DNA of 64,000 bases from Amycolatopsis deserti (GTDB lineage: Bacteria; Actinomycetota; Actinomycetes; Mycobacteriales; Pseudonocardiaceae), in contig NZ_BNAU01000011.1 of assembly GCF_014653945.1 (NCBI RefSeq), positions 62,001 through 126,000 on the forward strand, in the 5' to 3' direction. The notes below the pieces were generated by a model. That model worked only from the letters and a program-made list of their open reading frames with translations. It searched no databases and was not told the origin of the DNA. This document shows positions 17,620 to 26,344 of this stretch, one piece after another (the stretch's first letter is position 1; the number at the start of each line of letters is the position of its first letter). A program made the translations under genes and the position numbers.

Positions 17620-18615
17620 GTGCGCCGATCGATCACCTTTCCGCTGCTCGCCGCCGTGCTGGCGCTGACCGGGTGCGCGAGCACCGCCCCCGGGGCCACC
17701 GCCGCCGTGGTCATCGACAACTGCGGGCACCAGGTCCGCGTGCCGAAACCACCGCAGCGGGCGGTCGCGCTCAACCAGGGCGCGGCGGAGATCATGCTGT
17801 CCCTCGGTCTCGCCGACCGGATGGCCGGCACCGCGACCTGGACCGACCCCGTCCTGCCGCACCTGGCCGCGGACAACGCGAAGGTGCCCCGGCTGGCCGA
17901 GAACTACCCGTCGTTCGAAAGCGTGCTGGCCGCCGAGCCGGACTTCGTCGCCGCCTCGTTCGGCGCCACCCTCGGCAAGGGCGGGGTCGCCACCCGCGAG
18001 CAGTTCGAGCAGCTCGGCGTGCCCGCCTACCTGTCGCCCACCGAGTGCGCCAAGGACACCAGCGGCGGCGGCGACGGCGCCCGCACCGAGACGCTGACCA
18101 TGGACACCGTCTACACCGAGATCCGTGACCTCGCACGGATCTTCGCAGTCGAGGACCGCGGCGAACAGCTGATCACGAGCCTGCGTGAACGGATGCGCAC
18201 CGCCACGGGCACCGACGCGTCGAACGTGCGCCTGATGTTCTGGTTCGCCAACTCCGAAGCTCCCTACCTGGCCGGCTGTTGCGGCGCGCCCGGCATCATC
18301 GCGACCACTCTGCACGCGCACAACGTCTTCGACGACACCCGCGAGGAGTGGCCGCAGGTCAACTGGGAGACGGTCGCCGAACGCGATCCCGACGTGATCG
18401 TGCTGGGCGACCTGACCCGCCGCTCGCAGACCGCCGAGACCGCCGCGGCCAAGATCGCGTTCCTGGAATCGCACCCGGTGACCCGCGACCTGGCCGCGGT
18501 GCGGAACAAGCGCTACGTGCTGCTGTCCGGGCAGGCGATGAACCCGACGCTGCGCACCGTCGACGGAACCGAGCAGGTCGCCGCGGCGCTGCGCGGGTTC
18601 GGGCTCGCCGGGTGA
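17620..18615 (+). CDS. ABC transporter substrate-binding lipoprotein, probably for cobalamin
   Basis: A 331-residue protein with a signal peptide and lipobox (LALTGCAS, Cys near residue 19) and a periplasmic-binding fold of the FecB/BtuF type (NCGHQVRVPKPPQRAVALNQ then GLADRMAGTATW). GTG start with AAGGGG 5 nt upstream. The upstream cobalamin riboswitch indicates B12 or corrinoid uptake; the protein alone could equally be an iron-complex binder. Its TGA overlaps the GTG of the permease gene. Confidence 0.9.
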   Translation: MRRSITFPLLAAVLALTGCASTAPGATAAVVIDNCGHQVRVPKPPQRAVALNQGAAEIMLSLGLADRMAGTATWTDPVLPHLAADNAKVPRLAENYPSFESVLAAEPDFVAASFGATLGKGGVATREQFEQLGVPAYLSPTECAKDTSGGGDGARTETLTMDTVYTEIRDLARIFAVEDRGEQLITSLRERMRTATGTDASNVRLMFWFANSEAPYLAGCCGAPGIIATTLHAHNVFDDTREEWPQVNWETVAERDPDVIVLGDLTRRSQTAETAAAKIAFLESHPVTRDLAAVRNKRYVLLSGQAMNPTLRTVDGTEQVAAALRGFGLAG

Positions 18616-19634
18616 GGCGCCCCGCCGCAACCCTGTGCGCCGGGGGATTCGCGCTGCTCGTGGTGTCGGTGGCGGTCGCGGTGACGATCGGCCCGGCCGG
18701 GATCGGCGTCGGCGACGTCTACGCCACCGTGCTGGCCCACCTCGGCCTCGGGGAGCCGGTGCTGACGCCGGTGCGCGACGGCATCGTCTGGCACCTGCGG
18801 ATCCCGCGCGCCCTGCTCGCCGCGGTGTGCGGCGCGGGGCTGGCGGTGTGCGGCGCGGTCATGCAGTCGCTGTTGCGCAACCCGCTGGCCGACCCGTTCG
18901 TGCTCGGGGTGTCCTCGGGCGCGTCGACCGGCGCGGTGCTGGTCGTCGTGCTCGGCGTCGGCGGGGGTGTGGTGTCGCTGTCCGCGGGCGCGTTCGCCGG
19001 GGCGGTGCTGTCGTTCGGGCTCGTGCTGCTGCTCAGCCAGACGCTGGGCGGCACGACCGAACGCGTGGTGCTGTCCGGGGTCGCCGCGATGCAGCTGTTC
19101 TCCGCGCTGACCTCGTTCGTCGTGCTGACGGCCGGGGACGCGGAGACCACGCGGGGCGTGTTGTTCTGGCTGCTCGGGTCGTTCAGCAGCGCGTCCTGGT
19201 CCGAGGTCGGGGTGTGCGCCGGGGTGCTGGTGGTCGCGCTGGTGGTGTGTTTCGGCCACGCCCGCACGCTGGACGTGCTCGCCTACGGCCAGGATCTCGC
19301 CGCGGCGCTGGGGGTTGCGCTGACCCGGACCCGGATCGTGCTGCTGTGCGCCACCGCGCTGCTGACCGCCGCGCTGGTGAGCGCCTGCGGGGCGGTCGGG
19401 TTCGTCGGGCTGGTGCTGCCGCACGCGGCCCGCGCGCTGGTCGGCCCGGGCCACGGCCGCCTGCTGCCGGTGACCGCCGTGGCCGGCGCGGTGTTCCTGG
19501 TGTGGGTGGACACGCTGGCCCGCACGGTGCTCGATCCGCAGGAGGTGCCGGTCGGCGTGGTCACGTCGATCATCGGCGTGCCCGCCTTCGTCGCGGTCCT
19601 CTACCGCAGCCGTCCACAGTGGACGCGCCGCTAA
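18612..19634 (+). CDS. FecCD-type ABC transporter permease (BtuC-like)
   Basis: A 340-residue permease with about ten transmembrane helices and the family motifs RIPRALLAAVCGAGLAVCG, MQSLLRNPLADPFVLGVSSG and GAVGFVGLVLPHAARALVGP. GTG start overlaps the lipoprotein stop (GTGA). It transports the cargo delivered by the lipoprotein, but the expected ATPase gene does not follow: the next gene is convergent. The ATPase must be encoded elsewhere. Confidence 0.92.
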   Translation: MRRPAATLCAGGFALLVVSVAVAVTIGPAGIGVGDVYATVLAHLGLGEPVLTPVRDGIVWHLRIPRALLAAVCGAGLAVCGAVMQSLLRNPLADPFVLGVSSGASTGAVLVVVLGVGGGVVSLSAGAFAGAVLSFGLVLLLSQTLGGTTERVVLSGVAAMQLFSALTSFVVLTAGDAETTRGVLFWLLGSFSSASWSEVGVCAGVLVVALVVCFGHARTLDVLAYGQDLAAALGVALTRTRIVLLCATALLTAALVSACGAVGFVGLVLPHAARALVGPGHGRLLPVTAVAGAVFLVWVDTLARTVLDPQEVPVGVVTSIIGVPAFVAVLYRSRPQWTRR

Positions 19635-19864
19635 CGGATCGCGTCGCGGCCGGCGTCGGTGAGCTTGGCGGGGATGCGGGCACCCGTGCCGGGCACGCGG
19701 CGGACCAGGCCGGCGTGGATCAGCAGCCGCGCGCCGAACTGGTCGCAGCAGGAGAGACCGTCGACGTACACGTGCGGCTCGCTGCTCGCGGTCAGTTCCA
19801 CGCGGCCGTCGGCAACCGCTTTCAGGAACTCGACGTCGCGGTGGCTGAGGGTGGACGCGGTCAT
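19631..19864 (-). CDS. Small winged-helix-like protein (77 aa)
   Basis: A 77-residue protein, SHRDVEFLKAVADGRVELT then LSCCDQFGARLLIHAGLVRR and KLTDAGRDAIR, a pattern like a minimal MarR/PadR-type winged helix with adjacent Cys-Cys near residue 40. ATG 19864 is preceded by AAAGG; an upstream in-frame ATG (19954) would overlap the promoter and is rejected. Its promoter carries an operator copy, so autoregulation is likely. Its stop overlaps the permease stop by four bases. Confidence 0.7.
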   Translation of the reverse strand: MTASTLSHRDVEFLKAVADGRVELTASSEPHVYVDGLSCCDQFGARLLIHAGLVRRVPGTGARIPAKLTDAGRDAIR

Positions 19865-19900
19865 CGCTGGCACCTTTCCGAGAACGGTGTGGTGCGCCAC

Positions 19901-19930
19901 AGAATAGAGGATCGTTGAACAATCGAGCAA
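19901..19930 (-). promoter_or_regulatory. Promoter for the 77-aa protein with operator in spacer
   Basis: Minus strand: TTGCTC, 18 nt, TATTCT. The spacer contains operator copy A (19911-19925, plus-strand ATCGTTGAACAATCG). Predicted start lies about 30 nt before the ATG. Confidence 0.6.
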
Positions 19931-19935
19931 CCGGG

Positions 19936-19964
19936 TTGACGGATCGTTCAACAATCGCTAGCGT
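19936..19964 (+). promoter_or_regulatory. Rightward promoter with operator in spacer
   Basis: TTGACG, 17 nt, TAGCGT. The spacer contains operator copy B (19943-19957, ATCGTTCAACAATCG), identical to copy A except for the central base. Eight bases separate the -10 from an ATG at 19973, the geometry of a leaderless transcript. Confidence 0.6.
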
Positions 19965-19972
19965 CGTGGGGC

Positions 19973-20047
19973 ATGCGAGCCAGCTCACACGACACCCGGC
20001 AGACCCTCCACGCCGTCCAGCGCGACGACATCTCGTGGATTCCCTGA
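19973..20047 (+). CDS. Leaderless small ORF, 24 aa
   Basis: ATG to TGA encoding a 24-residue peptide beginning MRASSHDTRQ and ending DDISWIP. Support comes from the promoter spaced for a leaderless start and from GC-rich third codon positions like the neighbours. No homologous family is recognised, and it could instead be the 5' part of a regulatory RNA. The rest of 20048-20190 shows no gene. Confidence 0.4.
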   Translation: MRASSHDTRQTLHAVQRDDISWIP

Positions 20048-20190
20048 ATTGGTGAAGACCGGGCAGTAACACGCCCTGCTTTCGCCTCGATTCACTGGTA
20101 AGGCCCGTGCGGAGGGTGGGCGCGACACCTCCGGCACCGCCGTCTTGCCCGGCGCTCGAACTCCCCCTCGGAGCGTTGCGGCAGGCGAGT

Positions 20191-20233
20191 GGCCCCCGAG
20201 TGCGGACTCCCAACTGCCCCGCGCTCGGGGGCC
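20191..20233. terminator. Strong hairpin after the secreted lipoprotein gene
   Basis: GGCCCCCGAG ... CTCGGGGGCC, ten perfect pairs around a 23-nt loop, ending one base before the stop codon of the leftward gene. No T-run on either strand, so it would be a Rho-assisted or 3'-stabilising hairpin. Confidence 0.6.
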
Positions 20234-21184
20234 CTATTCGTACACCACGTACACCGGTTTCGGCTGCAGCGCGAGCACCTGCTCGGGCGTCATCAGCGCC
20301 CCACCGCCGCGGGTGTCCTCCTGGTAGAAGAGCTTGAACCCGGCGTTGACGTGCGGCGGACGGCGCTTCATGACCAGGTCCCAGGTCGCCTTCTTCGCCT
20401 CGGCGCTGCCGATGCCGTCCACCACGTTGATCACCGCGACGCCGCTGTGCCGCTTCAGCCCGGCGACGTCCCGCACGACCGACACCGCCACCTGGTGGTA
20501 CACCATGATCTTCTCCGGCAGCCGGTGCCGCGCCACGAGCGAAGCGAGGTAGGCGGCCACACCGTCCAGCTCCTCGCCGGTGGTGACACCGAACTCCTCG
20601 CCCGGCACGACACCCGGTTCCACCGCCCACTCCGGATCCAGCGCGACACCCACGTCCGGTTCGGTCAGCCAGCGCTCGAACGCCTTGACCTCGGGCAGGA
20701 AATCCGCGCGGCCGGGCTGGATGTTGAGCAGCAGCTGACCGCCGAGCGCCCGCGCCGCGTCCAGGTAGCGCTGGATCGTGCTGTCGTTGGCCCGGCTGCG
20801 GAACATGCCGTCCGGCCCCGGCGTCGGGTTCACCGTGGTCGCGATCAGCTCGACCACCGGCACCACCGGCCGGTCCTTCGGATACGTGCCGATCAGCTCG
20901 CGCAGCTGCGCGGATGCCTCCTGCAGGTCGCCGGTCATCCGGCCCAGCGCCGGGCTGCCCGGCGCGCCGCAGTAGCCGACCAGCAGGTGGTCGTCGACCA
21001 CGCTGTGCGCGGCGACCTGCGCCGGGAACCCGCGCAACCCGGCGGCCGGGGCGTCCAGCCGGGTCGGCGGCCGGGAAAGCGTTGGCACGGAAAAGAAATC
21101 ACCACCACTGCTGCAGGCCGCGCTCGCCGCACCCGCCAGAGCCGCGGTGAGGAACGCCCGCCTGCCGACCTTGCTGCCCGCCAT
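20234..21184 (-). CDS. Tat-exported lipoprotein of unknown function
   Basis: A 316-residue protein with a twin-arginine signal (GRRAFLTAAL) and lipobox (ASAAC, Cys about residue 24). The mature part contains segments like LLVGYCGAPGSPALGRM, LLLNIQPGRADFLPEVKAF, VGVALDPEW and KIMVYHQV that resemble a TIM-barrel glycoside-hydrolase-like surface protein. Specific activity is unknown. It stands alone, with a strong hairpin at its end. Confidence 0.75.
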   Translation of the reverse strand: MAGSKVGRRAFLTAALAGAASAACSSGGDFFSVPTLSRPPTRLDAPAAGLRGFPAQVAAHSVVDDHLLVGYCGAPGSPALGRMTGDLQEASAQLRELIGTYPKDRPVVPVVELIATTVNPTPGPDGMFRSRANDSTIQRYLDAARALGGQLLLNIQPGRADFLPEVKAFERWLTEPDVGVALDPEWAVEPGVVPGEEFGVTTGEELDGVAAYLASLVARHRLPEKIMVYHQVAVSVVRDVAGLKRHSGVAVINVVDGIGSAEAKKATWDLVMKRRPPHVNAGFKLFYQEDTRGGGALMTPEQVLALQPKPVYVVYE

Positions 21185-21262
21185 GACAGCGGGATGCCCT
21201 GGTCTCGACCACTTACACGCCGCAGCGGGAAAATCACTCCCCGAGAGGCTTCTTCGTCACCC

Positions 21263-22651
21263 TCACCCGGGCAGCAGCTCGGTCACCAGCTGGGTGAGCT
21301 GACGCAGGTTGCGGCACTCGTGCATGGGCACCACCCGGGCGTACTGCAGCGCCGCGGAATCGCCCGTGCCCCAGGCGGATCGGGCTTCCGGGTTGAGCCA
21401 GTGGACGTGCTTGGCCCGCTCGGCGATCCGGCGCACCGCGTCCAGGTTGGGGTCGCCGCCGTTGGTGCGGCCGTCCCCGAGGATGAGGACCGACGTGCGC
21501 GGGCCGACCGCGTCCGGCCACCCGTCGGCGAAGCTCGCCAGCGAGCCGCCGTAGTCGCTGCTCATCCCCCAACGGGTGAGCTTCGCCTGGGTGAGGATGC
21601 GTCGCGCGAGCCCCTCCGGATCGGCCGCGCCCGCGGTGACCAGGCCGGTGATCTCGTCGGTCAGCTCGACGAACGCGAACGTGCGGATCTTGCTGAACTG
21701 GTCCGACAGGGCCTGCACCAGCAGCAGCGTGAACTGCGCGAACCCGGCCACCGAGCCGGACATGTCGCACAGCAGGACCAGTTCGGGCCGTCCCGGACGA
21801 CGGTCGCGCATCGCCGGCCGCATCGGCACCCCGCCGGTGGCCAGCGACCGGCGCAGCGTGCGCCGCAGGTCGATCTGCCCGCGCCGGGCCCGGCGACGGC
21901 GGGTCGCCAGCCGGGTGGCGAGCTTGCGGGACAGCGGCTGGATCGTGCGGCGCAGCTCGGCCAGCTGGGCGCGGGTGGCGTTGGTGAAGCTGACCAGGTC
22001 GGTCTGCGGCGGCACCGCGTACTGGGCGATCCGGTCGCGTCCGCGCAGTTCGGCGGTGCGGCGGCGGGCCTCGGCCTGCACGGCCTCGCGGTAGGTGGCG
22101 ATGCGGGACCGCGCCTCGCTGCGGGCGACGGCGTCGCCGAATGCGCTGGCGTCGGTGCGGATCGCGGCGAGCACCCGGTTCAGCAACGCGTCGGGCCGGA
22201 CCCGGTCCAGCGCCTGGTAGGCCGACCAGCCGCGCATCCCGTTCGCCCCGCCGCCACCGGAACCGCCCTCGCCGAACGACCCGTAGCGGCCGAACTGGTC
22301 CACGGCGGCCGAGGCCAGCGCCCGCAGGCGGTCCTGGTCGCCCTCGGCGAGCGCGGCGACCAGGGCTTCCCGCAGGTCGGTCGCCTCCGACGGCGCGTCC
22401 CCGGCTGTCTCAGCGGCCCCGACCGCGACCGGGAAGTACAGGTCGAACAGCGCGTCGAAGGTGGCCCGCTGGCCGGAGCGGCGCAGCACGGTCGCGGCCA
22501 GCGCCGCCCGCAGCTGCTCGCGGTCGGCCAGCCCCAGCACGTCCACGGCGGCGGCCGCGTCGACCGTCTCGCCGGGACCGACCGGGATCCCGTGCTCGCG
22601 CAGCGAGCCGACGAATTCGACCAGCCGCCGCGGCAGCGCCGGGGAGGTCAT
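21263..22651 (-). CDS. VWA-containing CoxE-like protein
   Basis: A 462-residue protein with a C-terminal von Willebrand factor A domain whose MIDAS motif is LCDMSGSVAG (about residue 293) and the motif GDGRTNGGDP further on. CoxE-like proteins work with MoxR ATPases to mature molybdenum hydroxylases (established for Cox systems). Its ATG overlaps the stop of the ATPase gene (ATGA). Likely client: the molybdenum hydroxylase at 6.4-9.9 kb (inference). Confidence 0.88.
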   Translation of the reverse strand: MTSPALPRRLVEFVGSLREHGIPVGPGETVDAAAAVDVLGLADREQLRAALAATVLRRSGQRATFDALFDLYFPVAVGAAETAGDAPSEATDLREALVAALAEGDQDRLRALASAAVDQFGRYGSFGEGGSGGGGANGMRGWSAYQALDRVRPDALLNRVLAAIRTDASAFGDAVARSEARSRIATYREAVQAEARRRTAELRGRDRIAQYAVPPQTDLVSFTNATRAQLAELRRTIQPLSRKLATRLATRRRRARRGQIDLRRTLRRSLATGGVPMRPAMRDRRPGRPELVLLCDMSGSVAGFAQFTLLLVQALSDQFSKIRTFAFVELTDEITGLVTAGAADPEGLARRILTQAKLTRWGMSSDYGGSLASFADGWPDAVGPRTSVLILGDGRTNGGDPNLDAVRRIAERAKHVHWLNPEARSAWGTGDSAALQYARVVPMHECRNLRQLTQLVTELLPG

Positions 22652-23523
22652 GACAGCAGCGAGTCGAGCCGCAGCTCGGCCGCGGCCTTCCGGTGGTCAC
22701 TCTGGTACTTCAGGATCACCCCGAGGCTGGTCTCGACCACCTGCTCGTCGAGCGTGTCCGCGCCCAGCGCGAGCAGCGTGCGGGCCCAGTCCACGGTCTC
22801 GGCGATCGACGGCGCCTTCCGCAGCTCCATCGTGCGCAGCGCGGCGACCACGCGCACCACCGAATCGGCCAGGCGCGCGTCCAGGCCGGGGACCTTGAGG
22901 GTGACGATGTCGCGTTCCAGCTCCGGCGTGGGGAAGTCCAGGTGCAGGAACAGGCAGCGCCGCTTGAGCGCCTCCGACAGCTCGCGCGTCGCGTTCGAGG
23001 TCAGCAGCACGAACGGGCGGCGCTGCGCGGTGATCGTGCCCAGCTCGGGCACGGTCACCTGGAAGTCGCCGAGGACCTCCAGCAGCAGGCCCTCCATTTC
23101 CACGTCGGCCTTGTCGGTCTCGTCGATCAGCAGCACCGTCGGGTCCGGGTTGCGGATCGCCTTGAGCAGCGGGCGGGGCAGCAGGAACTCCTCGCTGAAC
23201 ACCTCGTCGCGGGCCTGTTCCCAGCCCTCGTCGCGGCCGGCGGTGATGCGCAGCAGCTGCTTGGCGTGGTTCCACTCGTACAGCGCGCGGGCCTCGTCGA
23301 TGCCCTCGTAGCACTGCAGCCGCACCAGCTCGCTGCCGGTGGCCTGCGCCAGCGCGCGGGCCAGCTCGGTCTTGCCGACCCCGGCCGGGCCCTCGACCAG
23401 CAGCGGCTTGCCGAGGCGGTCGGCGAGGAAGACGGTGGTGGCCACGGCGGTGGAGGCCAGGTAGCCCGCCCCGGCCAGGCGCTCGACGACCTCGTCGACC
23501 GAGCCGAACAACGGCTCCTGCAT
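22648..23523 (-). CDS. MoxR-family AAA ATPase (CoxD-like)
   Basis: A 291-residue AAA+ ATPase with Walker A GPAGVGKTELA (about 44-54), Walker B VLLIDETDKAD and sensor 1 LLTSNATRELSEALKRRC. MoxR proteins pair with VWA proteins as metal-cofactor insertion chaperones. AGGGAGG precedes the ATG. First gene of a two-gene operon with the VWA protein. Confidence 0.92.
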   Translation of the reverse strand: MQEPLFGSVDEVVERLAGAGYLASTAVATTVFLADRLGKPLLVEGPAGVGKTELARALAQATGSELVRLQCYEGIDEARALYEWNHAKQLLRITAGRDEGWEQARDEVFSEEFLLPRPLLKAIRNPDPTVLLIDETDKADVEMEGLLLEVLGDFQVTVPELGTITAQRRPFVLLTSNATRELSEALKRRCLFLHLDFPTPELERDIVTLKVPGLDARLADSVVRVVAALRTMELRKAPSIAETVDWARTLLALGADTLDEQVVETSLGVILKYQSDHRKAAAELRLDSLLS

Positions 23524-23601
23524 CGGCCCCTCCCTGGGTTGGTGCGCAACCTACCTATTCTGGGCCCTGGGGCGCCGATCGTGCGGCCGTCGTGCCCAAT
23601 C

Positions 23602-24363
23602 TCACGCCGCGTACCGGGTGACGGCCGCCAGCGCCGCGCGCAGTCCGGAGACGTCCCCGGTCACCGCCAGCGGGTCGGTCGGCCCGCGCCCCCACAGCCA
23701 CAGGTACACGTCCTCCGGCGCGCCGCTGACCCGCCCGTCGGCGCTGTCCGCGGCTTCCGCCCACACGACCGGAACACCGGTGCCGGACGGCATCCGCACC
23801 GTCCACACGCGACCGGCGCACCGCACCTCGAACACCTCGCCCGCGCCGTCCACGGACACCGTCTCCTCGGGCGCGGGCCGGTTGCCCTCCGCCAGCCACA
23901 CGGTCAGCACCTCGTCCACACCGTCGGCGGCCAGCGCCGGATCCACCACCGGCGGCAGGCCGAGCGCCTGTTCCAGGTCCACCCGGTGCACGGTGAACTC
24001 GTGCGCCATCCGGCGGCGCCAGAACCCGTACGTGCGGTCGGCGGGGAACCAGGTCTGGCACTCCAAGCTCGGCGGGCGGCTGGCGAGGCTGCGGAACAGG
24101 CCGTCGGCCGCGGCGCGGAACCACTCCAGCACGTCCTGCCCGGCCGGCGGTTCGCGTTCCCACTCCAGCGGCAGGGTCTGGCTGTCCACCCAGTCGGTGA
24201 CCCGGTGCGCCACGCCGCCCAGGTGCCGGATCAGCGTGCCGGCCGTCCACCCGGGACACGCGGGCACGGGCAGGCCCGGATCGGCCGGCGCGGCGAGGAC
24301 CCCGATCCCGTGGATCTCGGCGCGCAGGGTGTCGAGGAGGAACGGTTGATCGGGTTTCGTCAT
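23602..24363 (-). CDS. Maleylpyruvate isomerase family mycothiol-dependent enzyme
   Basis: A 253-residue DinB/MDMPI-fold protein: an N-terminal four-helix domain with CPGWTAGTLIRHLGGVAHRV (TIGR03083-like, metal-ligand His) and MAHEFTVHRVDLEQALG carrying the second His ligands, and a C-terminal beta-domain. Such enzymes use mycothiol as thiol cofactor. ATG 24363 is chosen over an in-frame ATG 15 nt upstream; neither has a good ribosome-binding site. Confidence 0.85.
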   Translation of the reverse strand: MTKPDQPFLLDTLRAEIHGIGVLAAPADPGLPVPACPGWTAGTLIRHLGGVAHRVTDWVDSQTLPLEWEREPPAGQDVLEWFRAAADGLFRSLASRPPSLECQTWFPADRTYGFWRRRMAHEFTVHRVDLEQALGLPPVVDPALAADGVDEVLTVWLAEGNRPAPEETVSVDGAGEVFEVRCAGRVWTVRMPSGTGVPVVWAEAADSADGRVSGAPEDVYLWLWGRGPTDPLAVTGDVSGLRAALAAVTRYAA

Positions 24364-24441
24364 GACCCGGCCGAACATACCGGGTCGATGATCGTCGCGG
24401 GGGCCGGATCGGTTCCGAAGTGGACATCCGGGCCGCTTCTG

Positions 24442-25377
24442 TCACAAGGGCTTTTCGCCCAGCCGCAGGCGCACCTGGATCGTCGTGCCGCCCGGCGCGC
24501 GGTACGTGCGGACCAGGTCGGCCAGGTCGTTGACGAGCAGCAGGCCCCGCCCGGACAACTGACCGCGCTCCGGGGGACGCCGTCCGGCGAGCGGGTCGGC
24601 CAGCCGTCCGCCGTCGGTGGCCGAGCAGACCAGTTCGCCGCCCTCGCGCCACAGGCTCAGCTCGCACGGGGTGCCGGCGTGCAGGAGGCTGTTGGTCGCC
24701 AGTTCGGTGAGGATCAGCTTGAGGTCCTCGGTGCGCCCCTCGTCCAGCCCGTGCTCCCGCGCGTGCGCGGCGAAGGCCCGCCGCGCGGCGGACAGCTCGT
24801 CCGGCACCTCGACGCGGAACGTCACCGCCTCCGCGGACGGTTTCAGCTCATCGTTGTACCGCGCGACGAGGTCTTCCCACGCGTAGGTGTCGCTGTCCCG
24901 CTGGACGCCACGCTCGGTGACCAGCGGATGGGTCACGCGCGCATCCGCGATCGCGACCGGGTCGAGCGCGTTCGTGTCGTACGGGCACACGATCGTGACG
25001 TCCCGGCCCTCGAACGCCGGGTTGATCAGCGCCTCGTGCTGGGCGCACGCCGGGTACTCGACCGCGGAGCGCCACGCCCAGATCGGTTCGCCGATGATGC
25101 GCACCCGGGCGGCGTCGCGGTGGCGGTCGGCGAAGTCGCGCAGCACGTACGGGATGATCCGGCCCGGGTTGCGGCCGGCCACGCCCATGTCGAGCAGGTG
25201 CACGCGGCGCGCGTCCTCGCCGAGCGCGTCGCGCAGCAGCGACAGGTTCGGCTCCGGCACGGCGGCCGCCACCGGGTGGCCGGCCGCCAGGCCCTCGGTC
25301 AGGAACGGCACGAGCCCCGCCACGTACTCGTCCGGGGAGCTGTAGAAGAGGGCCTCGTGCACGAAACCGGTGCTCAT
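24442..25377 (-). CDS. MEDS-domain sensor with HATPase (anti-sigma kinase type)
   Basis: A 311-residue protein: N-terminal MEDS (MEthanogen/methylotroph DcmR Sensory) domain about 1-165, C-terminal HATPase_c about 190-305 with LTELATNSLLHAG (N box) and GRGLLLVNDLADL (G box). Probably a serine kinase or binding switch for STAS proteins. Its ATG overlaps the stop of the MEDS-STAS gene (ATGA), so the two are made together. Confidence 0.9.
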   Translation of the reverse strand: MSTGFVHEALFYSSPDEYVAGLVPFLTEGLAAGHPVAAAVPEPNLSLLRDALGEDARRVHLLDMGVAGRNPGRIIPYVLRDFADRHRDAARVRIIGEPIWAWRSAVEYPACAQHEALINPAFEGRDVTIVCPYDTNALDPVAIADARVTHPLVTERGVQRDSDTYAWEDLVARYNDELKPSAEAVTFRVEVPDELSAARRAFAAHAREHGLDEGRTEDLKLILTELATNSLLHAGTPCELSLWREGGELVCSATDGGRLADPLAGRRPPERGQLSGRGLLLVNDLADLVRTYRAPGGTTIQVRLRLGEKPL

Positions 25378-26213
25378 CGCGGCGCCTCCACGCGGATGTC
25401 CTCGAGCTTCAGGACCTCCACGACGTTCGCCGGTCCGGGCCGGGGCGCGCGCAGGACGACCGCGGCCGCGTGCCGCCTGCCGTGCTCGGCCAGCGTCAGC
25501 AGGTTGCGGTGGTCGATGAAGTCCAGCGTCGCGGCGTCGAGCACGAGCCGCCCGCCGACGGGCCGGGGGTCGGCGTGCCGCAGCGCGCGGGGGAACACCT
25601 CGGCCGAGGCGAGGTCGAGTTCGCCGCCCAGGCTCGCGCAGCAGCCGCCGCGCGCCGAGGCGTGCAGCCGGAACCCCGCGCGGTTCTCGTTGGCGCACGG
25701 GTGGAGCGCGGACAGCAGCGCCAGGGTGGGCCGGTCCAGCTGCCTGCGGTCGTAGCCGCACAGCGCGGAGAACGGGTGCAGCGCCGAGTATTCGTCGGAG
25801 AGGTGCTCGAACCGCGCCAGCGAATTCAACCGGGTGGGTGACCGCAGGAGGCCGGTGACATCGGCCGCCACCCGCAGCCCGCGGTAGCCCTCGGCCAGCG
25901 CCGCTTCGGTGGCCCGCGCGTAGATCCGCAGCCGCGCGTGCGGGTCGCCGGTCGCGCCGAGGTCGTCGAGCGACACCACCCGCAGATCCCCGCGGCGCCG
26001 GGCCTCGTCGGCGTCGACGATGCCGTCCAGGTCCTCGGCCAGGCGCGACACCGGCCCGGTCCCGGCGTAGCCGACCCGGTACCCCAGGGCCAGGCCCTCG
26101 GCCAGGAACTCGCGCACGCGGGACCGGAACTCGGCCGGGTCCTCGTAGCCCCAGCACAGGTGGTCGTGGCAGCCGAGGCCGCGCGCGTCCACCACGATTC
26201 CGGACCGTCTCAT
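25374..26213 (-). CDS. MEDS-STAS sensory protein
   Basis: A 279-residue protein with an N-terminal MEDS domain (DHLCWGYEDPAEFRSRVREF, about 15-170) and a C-terminal STAS-like domain (LGGELDLASAEVFPRAL then VLDAATLDFIDHRNLL). The usual phosphorylatable Ser of the STAS loop is replaced (FIDHRN), so it may not be a phospho-switch. Pairs with the coupled MEDS-HATPase protein. Confidence 0.85.
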   Translation of the reverse strand: MRRSGIVVDARGLGCHDHLCWGYEDPAEFRSRVREFLAEGLALGYRVGYAGTGPVSRLAEDLDGIVDADEARRRGDLRVVSLDDLGATGDPHARLRIYARATEAALAEGYRGLRVAADVTGLLRSPTRLNSLARFEHLSDEYSALHPFSALCGYDRRQLDRPTLALLSALHPCANENRAGFRLHASARGGCCASLGGELDLASAEVFPRALRHADPRPVGGRLVLDAATLDFIDHRNLLTLAEHGRRHAAAVVLRAPRPGPANVVEVLKLEDIRVEAPR

Positions 26214-26344
26214 CGATCCGAAGGGTACTCCGACACGGCGTCCCGGACAGAAGTCGTCGCCTCCGCACGCGGTGGTGCGGGCGTCGCCGGGTCGACTACG
26301 CTGGGTTGGACGCGGTTCAGAGCTCAGCCGCACCACACTGTTCG

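Noticed and set aside
20191-20233. Recombination or attachment site
   Set aside because: No integrase gene and the position right after a stop codon favour a transcript-end hairpin.
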